Shown here: positions 45,963-46,403 of the stretch, piece by piece
Position numbering within the stretch: the stretch's first letter is position 1
Layout of the letters: each line of letters begins with the position of its first letter
Assembly (NCBI GenBank): GCA_020445665.1
Contig: JAGRGD010000106.1
Coordinates: 1 to 46,403, forward strand
DNA from: Rhodocyclaceae bacterium
Lineage (GTDB): Bacteria; Pseudomonadota; Gammaproteobacteria; Burkholderiales; Rhodocyclaceae
Direction of reading: 5' to 3'
DNA: 46,403 nt
The notes under the pieces: generated by a model
Databases searched by the model: none
Seen by the model: the letters and a program-made list of their open reading frames with translations, nothing else
What the model was told of the DNA's origin: nothing
Made by a program: the position numbers and the translations under genes

Positions 45963-46403
45963 TTATTCGGACGTGAAGATGGAGCCCAGCTTGTCCATCT
46001 TCTCGAGCGCCATGCCCGAGCCGCGAGCGACGCAGGTCAGCGGATCCTCGGCGACGATCACGGGCAGGCCGGTCTCTTCCATCAGCAGACGATCGAGGTC
46101 GCGCAGCAGGGCTCCACCACCGGTCAGCACCATGCCCCGCTCGGCGATGTCGGCGCCCAGTTCGGGCGGCGTCTGCTCGAGGGCGATCTTGACCGCCGAG
46201 ACGATCTGGTTGAGCGGCTCGGCCAGGGCCTCGAGGATCTCGTTGGAGGAGATCGTGAAGCTGCGCGGGATGCCCTCGGCGAGGTTGCGACCCTTGACCT
46301 CGATCTCCTTGACCTCGGAGCCCGGGAAGGCCGAGCCGATCTCGGTCTTGATGTTCTCGGCGGTGGTGTCGCCGATCAGCATGCCGTAGTTGCGGCGGAT
46401 GTA
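45963..46403 (-). CDS. mreB: rod shape-determining protein MreB (C-terminal part, cut by window)
   Basis: About 146 residues of the actin-like filament protein that guides wall elongation. The frame is open to the right edge ([19 protein letters not shown]) and continues with [22 protein letters not shown]. The adenosine-site block [17 protein letters not shown] and [19 protein letters not shown] follow, all typical of MreB. The N-terminal roughly 200 residues lie outside the window. It is the first gene of the mre-mrd-lip operon in reading direction. Confidence 0.96.
   Translation of the reverse strand, partial: YIRRNYGMLIGDTTAENIKTEIGSAFPGSEVKEIEVKGRNLAEGIPRSFTISSNEILEALAEPLNQIVSAVKIALEQTPPELGADIAERGMVLTGGGALLRDLDRLLMEETGLPVIVAEDPLTCVARGSGMALEKMDKLGSIFTSE

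Overview
This window is a 46.4 kb, uniformly GC-rich piece of a betaproteobacterial chromosome. It most resembles Rhodocyclales (Azoarcus/Thauera/Zoogloea-like). That placement is inferred from the block mreB-mreC-mreD-mrdA-rodA-rlpA-dacC-dat-ybeD-lipB-lipA at the right end, from the c5-type cytochrome and Rep helicase, and from base composition. No 16S gene or other taxonomic marker is present.

Positions 1-22,350 hold a compact secondary-metabolite locus that I cannot match to a described pathway. A rightward arm (857-10,675) encodes a lysine 6-dehydrogenase/saccharopine dehydrogenase-like enzyme, an ABC exporter, a methyltransferase, an NRPS subunit C-A-T, and an NRPS subunit C-T-TE that has no A domain. 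A leftward arm (22,322 back to 10,687) encodes an acyl-CoA dehydrogenase-like L-prolyl-PCP dehydrogenase, a Sfp-type phosphopantetheinyl transferase, a stand-alone prolyl-ligase-like A protein, a discrete PCP, a frameshifted AT3/SGNH acyltransferase, a HupE/UreJ-like membrane protein, a third NRPS subunit (C-A-T) and a second methyltransferase. The arms converge at 10,676-10,686, where the two stop codons sit in one perfect hairpin. Ligase + PCP + dehydrogenase is the known set for making pyrrole-2-carboxyl-S-PCP. I infer that a dehydrogenated cyclic imino-acid starter is passed to three short NRPS proteins. Release would be by a TE whose nucleophile is Cys instead of Ser and which seems to lack the usual catalytic His. 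A small lipoprotein gene (122-334) lies at the left edge.

Positions 22,813-27,025 carry a tRNA-Arg(CCG) with its own terminator, a cytochrome c5-like lipoprotein, the Rep helicase, a DUF4197 exported protein and a DinB-family protein.

Positions 27,051-35,515 form a tightly packed leftward operon: TonB-dependent receptor, a fusion of a CruF-like membrane domain with an AttH/CrtC-like lipocalin domain, a YfiR-like exported protein, a hybrid sensor kinase (TM-PAS-HK-REC-HPt) and a REC-GGDEF diguanylate cyclase. It looks like an envelope-to-c-di-GMP signalling unit. A flavin-reductase-like protein is divergent from it.

Positions 36,299-46,403 are conserved housekeeping genes on the minus strand: lipoate synthesis and transfer (lipA, lipB, ybeD), a D-amino-acid aminotransferase, a D,D-carboxypeptidase, the RlpA lytic transglycosylase, and the rod-shape/elongasome genes rodA, mrdA, mreD, mreC and mreB. 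The window edge cuts mreB, leaving only its C-terminal part.
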